Under the pieces are notes generated by a model that saw only the letters and a program-made list of their open reading frames with translations, was not told the origin of the DNA and did not search any database. A DNA stretch of 64,000 nt, from NCBI RefSeq assembly GCF_023973825.1, contig NC_090126.1, forward strand, positions 2,563,001 through 2,627,000. Direction: 5' to 3'. Position numbers and translations under genes: made by a program. Origin of the DNA: Plasmodium brasilianum. Lineage: Eukaryota; Apicomplexa; Aconoidasida; Haemosporida; Plasmodiidae. Of this stretch, positions 13,243 through 26,280 are shown piece after piece. The stretch's first letter is position 1; each line of letters begins with the position of its first letter.

Positions 13243-15998
13243 GAATATATGTACTGTTCTTAAAAATTTTGCATACATAAGAGATGTACAAACAAATATT
13301 AAATATGTATAACATCACTTATCTGTGCGCACCTATTTTTATATAAAATATATATCTTAACTCCTAGTGAGTTTGATTACTTTATTTTTCAAAATTTGAT
13401 TTTTAAAGATTTTTTTTAAAATAATTTATTATATCTGCGTAATACATAGACATCTATTTATTTATATTTGTATGTATATAAATACATATATATATGTGTG
13501 TTCCATGAAATTCTTATATAAGCATGAAGTTATCACTAGTTCGTTAAATAAATATGAAAATTCATATTTTAGCATTAAAAAATACTCCTATATTCCATTT
13601 TAATTTCATTTATTATCAAATAATTGTTTTGTGGATTAATTAATAATAATGTATTATTTGTTTTACATTAATTACAAAGGTCTTTTTTTATGTATAATTA
13701 CAACGAAATTAACGTATTTAAATTTTTTTTTAGTAACAAATAAATTTTATTTAATATTTATTATAAATGTTATTGCTATAATCGTATTATAATGAGTTTC
13801 TACTACAGAAACGTTTTTAATTTATGTCTAAAAATTTGAATATTTTACATATGAATTTATAAATAATTAATAAAATAATATTATTTTTAAGAATGAATTA
13901 TTAAGAGTTTATTACGAATATTGAGGATTGTATATAATTGTAATTAAAGGCTGCAATACTTGATATTTTGATTATTTACAATGTTATTTTAATTAAATTA
14001 TATAAGAATTAAACATATATTTAAGGAAAAGTTATAAATATTTATTGTGCTTCTAATTTAATTTTTTTTTATTTAAATTAAGTGATCTTACCAATGAATT
14101 AAGATTTATGAGTTATAAACAGTTGTTCTACAGATATTCATCGTCTTTTTTTTTTTTTTTTTATTCATAACAATATTCTGTAAATATATTATACATAAGT
14201 AAATGCCCATTTACCAATAAGGGGAACAAATATAAATCAAATTTTATACCTTAATGGTATAAGTAAGCATAATTATTTTTGCGTTTATGCGATTATATAT
14301 GTTTTTTTGTGTATATGCCAAGATTGGTCTAATAGTTTCTTAGCGGCTTTTTAAAATATAAAAAATATATGTTAATTAATATAAATATTTTGACTCTAAT
14401 AATAATGGAAAATTGTGCATTGCAAAATTTATAATAAAGATAATAAAATTTTATATAAACTAAGGTTATTATTTCCTTTTACCTTTTAGTTAATATTAAA
14501 TCTTAAAATACGTTCTTAAAATAATTAGTATTATGTATATATATTTTTTTAATTTTTCAAAATAATATAAAAAAGAAAAAAAACATTTGTAACAGAAATT
14601 ATTAAGTTTTACATGTCAGATTTTTATCCAGAATTAACACAAATATTTAATCTTCCTATATATATTCATTTTTAATGAATTAAAATGCATATCATAACAA
14701 AAAATTTTCTGCAACTCCTTTCTTTATATTCTACTTCTTAACTTGTGTTTATTTTTATACGGAAATGTAGAAAACAAAACATGTATATGCAAACAAATAT
14801 AAACATTTTCTATTTTCATTTAAACTTTCTATTTTTATAATTTTTTTTTAAATATATTTTAAAACAATTTAAGAAGCTAAAAACTATAGTATATTTACAA
14901 TTGTTAACAAGGTTGTGTCACAAGTTCAAATGCATATTAATCATTTTAGTATATTAATAATTTATAAACGAACAAGCTTTTTTATAAAAGAGGAATTTAA
15001 GGGATAATTTAAATTATATTGTGGAAATATTGAGCAATAGTATGCATGATATCTCAGGAAAAAATTGTATAAATGGAAATCTTAATTTAAATTCACTTTC
15101 TTTTTTTTTTTTTTTTTCTTTTCTGTTCTTCACAGATGGAATTAGTGAAAATTTAAATTATCAGTATCATTAAAATATTTCTGTATATCTTGATAATAGA
15201 TTAAGTAATATAACAGTATTTATGATTATAATTATCATACGTTCAAGAATACACATCACCACATCATATAAAATGCCTCTTTTTTTTTTTTTTTTTACTA
15301 TATTAAGGAATCAATGAAAATAATTAATATATATAACGCACTTGATTTTTTATTGACTTAGGTGCATTAAAATAATTTATAGAAATTATATATTAAATAA
15401 AGTAGTTTTACATTTTAGGATAATATTGTCTTTTTAAGAAGTCATAGTTCTTGAAACAATAAAATATAATTAAATAATAGCACTAAGCTTAGAACAATTT
15501 TATAAAGTAGATATAAATGAACAATATTATTTACCCATTTAATTCGAATTTAATAAATCTTTTAATAAGAAGGTAGTATCCAAATGTAAATTATATTATA
15601 AGCAAATATATATATAAAGGTTTCTATTCCTCTCATTAAAATAATACGTAATAATTAAATAAAAAGTAGTTTTCCTATTTAACAAATAAGATAGCTATCA
15701 TATATTTTAATAAAATTGGGAATTATTTTGTATGATCGTTTTAATGTTGTATTTATTCTTTAGTTTTATTATATATCACGCAGTATATTATTTTTAATTA
15801 ATCTTTGAGTATTAAGAATTTTCTATAAGCAAAATGTTGCTTCAAATTACAGATTTAATTATGCTCTGTGTGCTGTAATATTTTTAAATATTCACCCTTG
15901 TTTATTATAATAATTTTTTAAGTTTCCTATTTCCTAGTTGATATTTTACTTGGATGCATGGTAAAAATTTTTTATTCTTTCTTATGTTTTACTTTTAG
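13243..15998. other. A+T-rich intergenic stretch without a recognisable gene
   Basis: It contains long poly-T tracts near 14145-14161, 15100-15120 and 15281-15297, and no ORF with family motifs. The first few hundred bases should include the 3' end of the exported-protein transcript. Confidence 0.55.
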
Positions 15999-16440
15999 AG
16001 AGAAGTTTAAAAGAATTTCCCTTTAGATAATTTTTACATAAAATTTAATTATGATATTGATATATATGATGAAGTAAATTTTTGCTTTGGAATACATCAT
16101 ATGAAAACAGTGATATTGATAATACCTATATTATTTTGGGAAATGTACGGAAAAGCTTTAATGTATTATATAAAATTGTAAATAATAATTGTTATAGAGA
16201 ATATTGTTGTATATAATAGAGATTTTGCTTGAACAATCAAATAATATATATCCTTGTGATAACTCATACCTTATTAAAGAAAAACTGGTTATTATTAAAA
16301 ATAATAAAAAAAAATATATATATATGATGCATACCATATACATATATAGCATCCAGTTGATTTTATTATTAATAAATATTATATATTATGTGGAATATAA
16401 AGAACAGAAGAGACATAGGCATTATTATTTGTCAGGATAA
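15999..16440 (+). pseudogene. Probable PIR gene fossil (5' part of exon 2)
   Basis: A TTTTAG acceptor-like site at 15993-15998 is followed by SLKEFPF, which resembles the start of PIR exon 2, and, after a frame change, by KFNYDIDIYDEVNFC. Next comes NSDIDNTYIILGNVRKSFN. These pieces are spread over three frames with several stops, so nothing functional remains. The 78-codon ORF at 16204-16440 overlaps the distal part and carries no recognisable PIR motif. The assignment rests on short similarities and their order and is less certain than for the other relics. Confidence 0.4.
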
Positions 16441-17300
16441 CTAATATATAAAGTTATTAAATTAGAATAATATAAAAGATAGAAAAAAATATTAAAAAAT
16501 GAGTTCATATAAAAAAGATTATTTAATGAATGAATGTAAAATTAGTTTTTTGTTTATAGCATAAATGATGTAATTATATACTATATTATTCTGTTTGTAA
16601 ATCAAAATATATTATCCAATAAAAATAATGTCCCCACATTAGCAATATATTTCTTGGGTAAAAAATATTATGAAATCAATATTACATTTAATTAAAACAA
16701 TTCAATATCTAGGATGTTGTTTTTCTTAACAAATAACTGCTGTAATTACTGTATAACCAAAATTTATAAATGTTCACTGAACATATACACTTAGAGAATA
16801 GTTATAAAACTTAAAAATATTATTTTTTAAAAAATTTACTTAATATACTGATATACAAATGAATAAATGAAAAAATATGTAATAAGATACTACGTGAGTA
16901 AAGCAAATAGCCAAAGTATGACTTTAATATAATAACAGAAAGACATATTACTAGTAATTTTTCTATATATATAAACAAAAAAAAAAGAAAATAATAAATT
17001 TTAAATGTGGTTTTTCTTATAGTAGATAAAAATAATTAGTTCATTATCTACACAAACAGTAAAAATATAAATTATCTATTTACATAATAGAAGAAGGAAT
17101 TATATTAAAAGAATTTTTTTTGGATAAATGTCGAAACGAGTATAATTCATGTACCACATAAATAGTATGAGTTTATACATATATATATATTCTTAAATAT
17201 ATATAAATCCATATATACTAAAATAATAGAATTCAACTTAAGGATTTTTAAGAATCATTCTTTTGTATAGTCATAATGAGAGTTCAAAAAAATTCTTATT
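16441..17300. other. A+T-rich intergenic stretch, 3' side of the minus-strand exported gene
   Basis: No gene seen. It includes a short (TA)n tract near 17179-17190 and probably the 3' untranslated region of the gene that ends at 17301. Confidence 0.55.
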
Positions 17301-18102
17301 TTATTTTCTCAGATGGCGCATCTTCATATTTTTCGCTAATTTATAGGTAACATAAACTACAGTTAAAATAAACAAAGGAATTGATAATAACATAGAAAAT
17401 GAACTATACTGGGATAACACCATCATAGATGCGATAAGTAAACTGGATATTATAACTGGACTACAGACCTTAAGAATATTTTTAAACTTTAACTTACGTA
17501 TATTTTCATATTCATTTGACGTTTTAAATAAAGAATCCAATAGTTTTACTATTTCGCTGTCGTATTTTGCATTTAGTTTCTTCAAATAATTACCTCTACT
17601 GGAATATCCAGTTTTTTTCCTGAACTCATATTTTTTTATTCCAGATGGTTTTCGTTCTAATTCTTCATGAGAAGTATGAAGATAATTATCAGACATTAAT
17701 GAATCAGTTGAATTTTCAAAATAATCCCTAATATTTAATGAATCATATGAGTTTAGATAATTGTCTTGAAACTTATCTTTTAAAAGAAAGTCTATATGTT
17801 GAGAATCGGCATATGTTTTTCCATATAATAATCTTCTTACCCTTACATTCGATGTATTATTTAAGTTCATTTTCTTAATGCATGATTTTTCTGAGAGTGT
17901 TAACTAAAATTAAGGGTAAATATTTAATATATAAAAAAGAAATAAGTATATCTATATAAATAAGATATAATTTTTAAAATGAGGATGTAAGATTACAAAA
18001 ATATATAGAAGTTATTGATTATAATAATTATCCTACCTCATAGAAATACTGGAATATCCATATTAATAGGGTAAAAAAAACGTGTATATTTGTTTGTACC
18101 AT
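17301..18102 (-). CDS. Exported protein with RLLYGK export-type motif and two membrane spans, two exons, intact
   Basis: Predicted exported protein of unknown function. On the minus strand exon 1 is 18102-18037 (22 codons, MVQTN start, hydrophobic VFFTLLIWIF core) ending at a GTAGGA donor. Exon 2 is 17903-17301 after a TTTTAG acceptor; the intron is 133 nt, phase 0. The exon 2 frame is open upstream of its first ATG, which supports the splice. The product is about 222 residues. RLLYGK at residues 46-51 sits where the export motif belongs; it keeps the RxL core but has Gly rather than Glu/Gln/Asp at position 5. A polar Ser/Asn/Asp-rich middle follows, then KKLNAKYDSEIVKLLDSLF, then two hydrophobic segments (VIISSLLIASMMVL and MLLSIPLFILTVVYVTY) and a basic tail. 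A broken paralogue lies at 59.1-59.7 kb. I recognise the general type but not a named family. Confidence 0.85.
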
Positions 18103-21100
18103 TATGTCTTATTTATTTATGGGTGAAAAATCTTTTGTGATATTAAAATTTTTTCTATACTATTCAATATAAGATTTGTTATAATTATTTTTTATTGTTT
18201 TTTCACTTGATTTTAAAATTATTCCTTTTATATATTTATGTATAATTATGCCATAAATATTTCTAGTGTAAATTGAGAAAAAATGAATTAAATAAAAATG
18301 TTTTAGTAAATTTTTTATGTAAAAATATTATTAATTAATATAATAAAAATAGAAAAGGTTTTAAAAAAAAAAAAAGTAATTATAATATAATAATTTTAAC
18401 TATGCATGCTAGAGGATATTTACCTAAAAAAATTTATTAGCGTTTTGCTTTTTATATATTTTCTCTGCATATTAATATACTATTTTGTTAATTTGAATAT
18501 GAAAATGGATAAAAACTAATAAAATTAGGTGATATAATAGATATAAGTTATATTTTGAAATGATATAATTCTAAATTCTTATGTTACCATTAAAATAATG
18601 AAAAATCTTTTACAGTTATCTAGGGGCTTATCGAATACTAACTCTTTGTTAAAATAATTAACCGTAAGTATTATCATTAGAAATAACAAAATTTACGTAA
18701 GCATAATAATAATTATAAAGTACATTTTAATTAATATGAATGTAAGTTATACAATATTTACATAATAATATATTTAAAGCAAAAATTTTTAATATTCTAC
18801 GAATAGTAAAATATATATTATTTTAATTGAGGTTACGTTTATTATATTATGTAAGATAAATTAACGTTACATTATTTTTGGACAAAATTTAAATCAAATT
18901 AAATTTTTTATGTGTCCTTGAAAATATATTCCTTTAATATTAATTCAAAATTTTTAATAATACAGTATAAGATGTAATATTAAAAATACAAATTTCAAAG
19001 AGAATATATTCTTTTCAAAAAAACTTACTATTAAAATACATAATATAATTTAAAAAAGAAAAAAAAAAAATATATATAATATATATAATATATATGTTAA
19101 AAATTTTAGAAAGAATTATTTATATATACGTAATTAAATGACTCTTTAATGTTACTTTGTCATGAAATAATTAACTATTTTACATTATATATAATAAGAA
19201 AATACTTACATTAATATATTAAAATTACTTCGATAAAATAAAAAACAGCTGCAAAAATAAGATTGAAAATTAACTAAAAAAAAAAATGAATCTACACTAT
19301 ATTTAATAAAGAGCTAGCCCTTAAAATTACATATAATGTATTTAATTGTATACTTTTAAAAATATTATTAAAATGTTTTCATATTTCATTCATATACAGT
19401 TATTTGCCAATATTCAATGAAAGAGTATAAATATATTTTTGATATATTAAATATTTTTACTATGTAAATATTGGAGAATGAATAAACTAAATTATCTTCT
19501 TATACATTTATTGTGCTTACAATAAATCATACATTAGAGTGTTTAATCATAATATTCATTTTTGCACATATATATATCTAGAGATGTTGGTAAATAATTT
19601 TTTTTTATATTTAGATAATTATTTGTATCTAAACGGACAAATATATAAGAGAGTTTCTTTATGTTGTTTTTTATATTTATTACATAGGTAATAAATGCTA
19701 TAATGATATTAACATCCTTTTATTATATATAAGAAAACATAGAATAAGGAGTAATTAAGTATATATAAAAATTTAATGGAAATAACTTGTATATTTAAAA
19801 AACAGTAATAAATAACTTCATAATATTTCTATGTAAAAAAATATGAATTTTTACAAATTTTCTTATAAATGGCTTGTATACTCATATATGAATATAAAAA
19901 AGTTTAGTTTTTAAAAATAATAAAGTTCATTAGTATATAAAAGTAATTTTCTCTAAAGCATTCTAAAGACTAAGTTAACTATTTAATATATATATATATA
20001 TATATATTTTACTCTCTATAATATTTATTAATCTTTTTATGATTAATGCTCCTAAGACCAAACAATGAACATTAACTTCTATTGTGATTCATGGTCTCTT
20101 AACCCTGGTTCTAACAAAATAAATTGTTGATATTGATGTAAGGTAGCTTGAAAAAGATTATTTATTCATTAATTATGTATATTCAGTGTAAATTACTATG
20201 TTAAATTGTATAAGAAAAATTATTTAATCTTAAGTATATTTTGATTCGTAATATATTTTAAACAAGAAAACAAGGAAATAGTAAATATCAAGATGAATAT
20301 TAATGCAGTAAAAATTTATATGCAGTGATCTTTTAATACATATACATATATATATATGTGTGTATACACTTCTATTAATATTTCTGCAAAATCGTATATT
20401 TAATTAAGAACAAAAAATAAAATATATAGATACATACGAAAATTTTTCATTTATATATGATGATATAAATTAAAATTAAGAAAAAATTACAATTACCAAA
20501 AAATTTGATACAAAGTTACAAGATTAGTCTTCGATTCTCTTTAAAATATATATTTTTTCTTCAGAGACTTCATATACAATATTATAAATTCATTTTTTAT
20601 ATATATCTTGGCGGTAAAAAGTTGTGTGTGAATAAGCAGTAACTAAAGAATTTGTTTTAATTAATATAAGAAAAAATATTGTATAAAAGGTTCTTTTTTC
20701 TTTTATTATTACTATTATCGTTCTGATATAACAACTAGTATTCTTTAACGATACTTATTGGATCTTCTAAAATATAACGCTAATAAACTTAGAATTATTT
20801 ATGGGATAACATCCTTAAAATTTATAATTATTATTTTAATACATAGGGCAATGAATTGTATATATATACTCTACGTTCTATATTATATATAAAACTCGTA
20901 CTTTCCATATATTAAGAACTAATATATATATTTAAGTATATATATGTATTTTTTTATTTTATTTTAAGCTGAACAGTAATTATAGAAATATAATTTAATT
21001 ATTGTACTATATTAAATAATTATATTATACATTTTGAATAATTATGAATGAATACAAATATTTAAGTTTAATGAAAGTTATTTTGTTTTTTAAATTAAAT

Positions 21101-21389
21101 TAAGTTTTCTAGAATAAGTATTTAACGTTATAATTCATTGTAAACCATGTAAAATGAATTATAGTTATATACATTATATTAAGTTTTTAAGAATAATAAA
21201 AATTTATTTTTTAATTAAATATAGATCCCATAATAATTAGAAGTACATTATAATATTCTTAATTATTACCTTCATGAATTTATTACTGTATTAAAGATAT
21301 AAATTATGGAAGATAAAATTTCCTGTTACTTATTAAAACCTATATTTTTATCCTTTAATTCGAATACGTCGTTTTTGCATATATATGTT
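18103..21389. other. A+T-rich intergenic stretch without a recognisable gene
   Basis: It contains (AT)n tracts (for example 19070-19096 and 19988-20009) and poly-A/T runs. A patch with relatively high G+C at about 20048-20160 stands out from the background but gives only a short minus-strand reading frame with stops. The start of this stretch should hold the promoter of the exported gene that begins at 18102. Confidence 0.55.
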
Positions 21390-22115
21390 ATGAAAATAAT
21401 ATCTATGGTTGTTTGTATTATTCATATTTTTAGTATTTTTTTTTTTTTACTAATATAGTTTTTTACCATTAGATTATTAAATCTTTTAAATAACAAAAAT
21501 TTACTTAGTTTTTTCAGAATAAGCTTAACAAATCGGGGGATGACAAATACAACTGTGGTAGAAAATTATATAGGAGAACTTATCGATTGATAATAAAATA
21601 TGAAAAAAATTATAGTTCAAGTAGCGCATGGTTAAGGAAAAAGACGGAATATAATGGAAAATGCTAAAAAAAAGTTACAGCTTATAATGAAAAAGAAGAC
21701 AGAGGAAAAAATAAACAATTAGAAATTTATTAAATAATAGAGTAGGATATGAACAAGATAGGAAAAATAAATTTTCTGCATACACCAAAGGATATTCAAA
21801 TTTTATAAAACGAATTTTGGACAAAATATATTATATATATAAAGTTAAAAAAACAAGGGATTCTAGACATTAAGATTTTATACGCGAGAGTACATAATAA
21901 ATATTTTTGTGTTTTTATTTTTTCTATAGTGATTACTGGAGCTGCATTGACAACTCATTATTTATTAAGAAATTTAGGTTTTTGGATATATTTGTATTTA
22001 TTAAAAACTTATACAACAATATAGGAAGTAGTAATTTTATTATTGTTCAGTTTCCTAGTTTTATTAGCTTTTATTTATATGTTAAGGAAAGTTGCAATGA
22101 ATTTTAAGTTAATGT
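21390..22115 (+). pseudogene. fam-l exported protein pseudogene
   Basis: Relic of a two-exon exported protein. A candidate exon 1 opens at 21390 and encodes a hydrophobic stretch, with an in-frame TAG near the place where the family usually has Trp. Exon 2 starts at 21518 after a clean TTTTTTCAG acceptor and reads DKYNCGRKLYRRTYRLIIK. RLIIK replaces the RLLAK-type export motif, so the Leu at the third position is lost. A stop follows at 21665-21667, then more in the same frame. Past further stops, the middle KNKFSAYTKGYSNFIKRILD matches the fam-l segment with spaced aromatic residues. Near the end two membrane-span remnants survive in the original frame (VITGAALTTHYLLRNLGF, and VVILLLFSFLVLLAFIYML from about 22027), with a TAG between them. 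Because frame is kept along nearly the whole length, inactivation was mainly by substitutions. Confidence 0.75.
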
Positions 22116-23784
22116 GTTTTATAAATAAAATATATAATACAATATATTGTTTTTCCATTAAAGTAGCCTTTTGTAGCAATTACAATAAATAATTTCTCTA
22201 GTGATATAACCCCGTGCCACGCATATTTATAATTATTTAGTTTTTATAAATCATCTTTAATGGACATCCTTTTTTACACACAAAAGTAAAAATATATATT
22301 TTTAATTTTTTTGTGAATTTTAATGTTATAATATTTTCAATTATGTATTTTAATAAATCGTTCCGTTTTGACATAGTACTATGGATATACATGTGTATAT
22401 GAGTATTTAAATAGATTATTATAAAAAATATATATTGGGGAGTTAAAATTACTATGAAAAATCCCAGTTCAGGAAATTTTTTGGAAATATTATGTTAACA
22501 TAAATTTGTAACTGTATAATGTAGTTTTACATTTATTATAATGTTGTTCTGTCTTAAATAATTATTTTTTGATCTAATTAAGAAAATATTTTATAAGTTT
22601 TAATTTAAAAATACATATTCCTTGTTCTGTTTTTGAAGAAACAAAGTAAATGATATCTATTTTATTTATATATTTAATTTAAATTTGTTTACTTAGATTA
22701 CAAACTTAAAATTCCATAAACCAAATATGTTTCATAGGAAATATATTTTCAGAAGGAAAGATGGTAAGAATCTTTTTAATATACTTTAAGTTTTTTTTTT
22801 TGTGCAATATATTTGAACATATATATAATAAAAAAGTATCCTTATTAAATATGGATTTTTTTATAACACTTTACGATATTATAGAATATATATCTTTACA
22901 AATATATGAAGTGATAAAAACGTTAAGTGTTTTATTATTGTCCATAATTGTGTTTTTAATTAAAATCTACAAATATTAATTAAATATATATTATGCGTAA
23001 AAATTAAAAATAAATAATTCGCATATATTTTTTTATTTTTAATATTATTAAAATATGAAATTAGTGAATTAAATATAATCATACGTTGACAAATAAAGTG
23101 TATAAATTCTTTTTTTTTTTTTTGCTTCTTCACAGTAGTAATATTTTATATGTGTGTATATGCTCTAAAAGGGTAAAATATAATTAGGGGAATGAAAATA
23201 AATATATATTTTGTAAGTATAATTATATGTCCTATTTCGTATGTCTATGTATATATTATGATTTAATATTATTTTTAGGATGTTTAAAAATATATATAGT
23301 TTATACTGACGATTATTAATCCATTATATTTATAATGCTTATTTTTTAAATAAAATATAATTAAAATAAAAGAATTATTTTTTTATAGATAATTCATAAG
23401 TACAAAACGTTGTTTTGTGGTTATATAAGCTTTGATTAAGCTTATTTAAAAAATAATTATATTTTTTGTACAAGATTTAATTAAATAAGTTTAATGTATA
23501 TAGTTCGCATGCATCATATTGCTAATATATTTCATGATAAATGTCCTTTATTAAATTTTATTTTTCATAGATTAAAAAGATATCATGTTATTACTCTATT
23601 TTTTAGTTATATGAATTGCGTGTACTTTAAAAAATTTTGTTTAGTTAACGAAATATACGATGCATATTTTTTTTGTAAAACTATGCTTAGTATTTACAAA
23701 AAATGAGATTACCATATATAGCGAATTATGCATGCGGAAAGTGAAAAAATTACTAATAAAAATTTTAACAATAAGTATATATAA

Positions 23785-23788
<4 letters not shown>

Positions 23789-23818
<30 letters not shown>
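23789..23818. repeat. (AT)15 microsatellite
   Basis: Uninterrupted AT dinucleotides, the longest pure dinucleotide tract I noticed in the window. Likely length-polymorphic. Confidence 0.9.
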
Positions 23819-23821
<3 letters not shown>

Positions 23822-26230
23822 CGTTAATATTAGATATTAATACAATTTATTAAAATATTTTTTTACATGTAGTCATGGTGTTTATGCATAGATATATGGA
23901 ATAATTCTACTATGACAATATATTTTATTTTATTTTATTTTATTTTTTTTCTTTCATATATACAAATATAAAAAAAAAACAATTATTAGTAACAGGAACA
24001 TGGTTATTGAATCTATTAATTGTTTAATAAGAAGCACAGTAAAGATTGATGATATATTTATTCATGACAAATTCGGAAAATAATTATTCAATAAAATATA
24101 TTACAAACTTTTTTACTATATGTCATATTATAATTATGCTTATATTTATTTATATATTATTCTGAGATGAAATACACTTTTGTAAAGATATGTATATTTT
24201 TATCGTTCTTGCAAATTATCTATTCTTATAACAGTTTTTATAAATATTTAAGAGTTCCTCAAAAAATTTTTTATGAAATTTATCTATAATTCATGAAGTA
24301 ATAATCTCAAGATTACAATTAAACACTAAATGTTGAAGAGAATTATATAAACAGAAGAAAATATACGATTTTTATGAAGGATAATATCAAAAAAATTTGA
24401 ATTGTTCTATGTTTTTATTAACAAATTATTTTAATTAATTCTTAGGTTATACTTATATAAATAGAATTTCACGCGTGCATTTATTCTTTATTCACCTATT
24501 TTACACCCCTCCCCTTAGAGTTAGTGAATATATAATATTAAAAATAGGATAATTAAAACGTTAAGAATTTTTATGTATTAAATATTTTTGGAAAATTTGC
24601 TATAAAAATGTATTAGCATAATTATTGCTAATTATATTCTCATTTAAGCATTAATAAGTACTAATTTTGTAATTCACTCATTGTAGAACATTGAATTTTC
24701 GTCAATCAACATATAATTAATTAATATATTGGTGTCTTCATAAAACCTATGTTCTTGTACTTAAGACTTTTCTGTTTCACTTTAAGAACCTCTATTTGCA
24801 TCTTTCATAATGTTGTAAATACTTCGTATATTTTCATGTTTATTTAAAGAATTATATATTTTAAATATATATATATATATAGGAACTGTTTCTTGAAATT
24901 ACTTATTTCCTTATGAACTGTGTTAATAAAATTTGCAAAATAAATATTTTTATTAATAAAAATAGTTAATTGAAAAAAATAGTACATTTAATTAAACTCT
25001 ATATATATGTTATGCATACAGTTAATGTAATATCTTCTTAAAAAAAATGAGACATAATTCAACATAAAGCATTAAATCTGTATAAAGAAACAGATAATTA
25101 AAGGATATTCATAATAAATCAATATAAATGAAAGATGGTTACATATAAAGGCTTAAAAGCGGATTTTATTATAAATATTTTGCCAAAAGAAATATACTTT
25201 TTTTATCACTACAGTTATGAATAATGGTGATTAAAAGTACTGTTGTTGCTTAATAAAAGGTATATTTTATATTATTTAGTTTGTTATGTTTTATGGTAAG
25301 ATTCTAATTCATAAAAATCCAATTTTTGTATATTTTAATACATATTCAGGAATATAAAATATATATTCAACTAAAATAAGTTCGATTATTCTATAGCGCA
25401 TATTACGGAATCATAAGTATCAAAAAAAATATATCAAGTTTACTTTCTTATTTAGCCATTAGTGTACTGTATATCCATATGAATTTAATTCAATTATTGG
25501 TTATGCGATTTTCTATCTCATGATATAATATATATATGATATATATTAATAAAGGTAACACAGTAATGTATTCCAAGGAAAATAAAAATTTCGATGTATT
25601 CTTACAATTAACAATTGAAAAGATAATACATTAAAAGCGATATTTCTAATAAATTCTGATATAATATTTTGAGGAGAAATATATATATGTAAAAAAGGAA
25701 TATAAATGAAAATTTAAAACGAAAAACATGTTAAATTTTTGTACAATTAAATTTTTTCCTTTATATATAAATGCTTAAAAAAAACATTTAAAATATGCAA
25801 ATATGAAATATTACATTTATATTTTAAATATCCTAATTTGTATATATAATATATACAATTCTATTTATCCCATGAATGCAATATGTATATGTCGTAAAGA
25901 TAATCATGAATAATTTTATTTACGTAGCATTGTTGTTCACAGATTATTTAATGAACAAATTATGGTATGGTGGAAAATTTTATTATTATAAAATATAAAA
26001 GTATTCACTGTGAAAACATAAAATAACTCAAACTATATATATAGATCATTAATAGAAGGTAGTTATAGATTGCATTTATCTTGTGTAAAATGTATTTATA
26101 TAATAATAATTGAAAGAACGGATGTTATTAATGTAATGTTATGAAATTCAATCTTTTTATATTTAATGAACTTTTAAATATAAAAATAATAAAAAATAAT
26201 GAAAACTTTTAATATAAAATTATACATTAG

Positions 26231-26280
26231 TTTTTACTTAATTTTTCTTAATTTTTCTTAATTTTTCTTAGTTTTTCTTA
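26231..26280. repeat. 10-bp tandem repeat, five units
   Basis: Five consecutive 10-bp units of the type ATTTTTCTTA. The middle three (26241-26270) are identical, and the outer units differ by one or two bases. It lies in intergenic DNA with no gene nearby. Confidence 0.9.

Noticed and set aside
22761..23706. Two ORFs of 70-72 codons (22761-22979 and 23494-23706), the first with a hydrophobic end
   Set aside because: No family motif, no matching partner exon, and composition like chance frames in this A+T-rich DNA.
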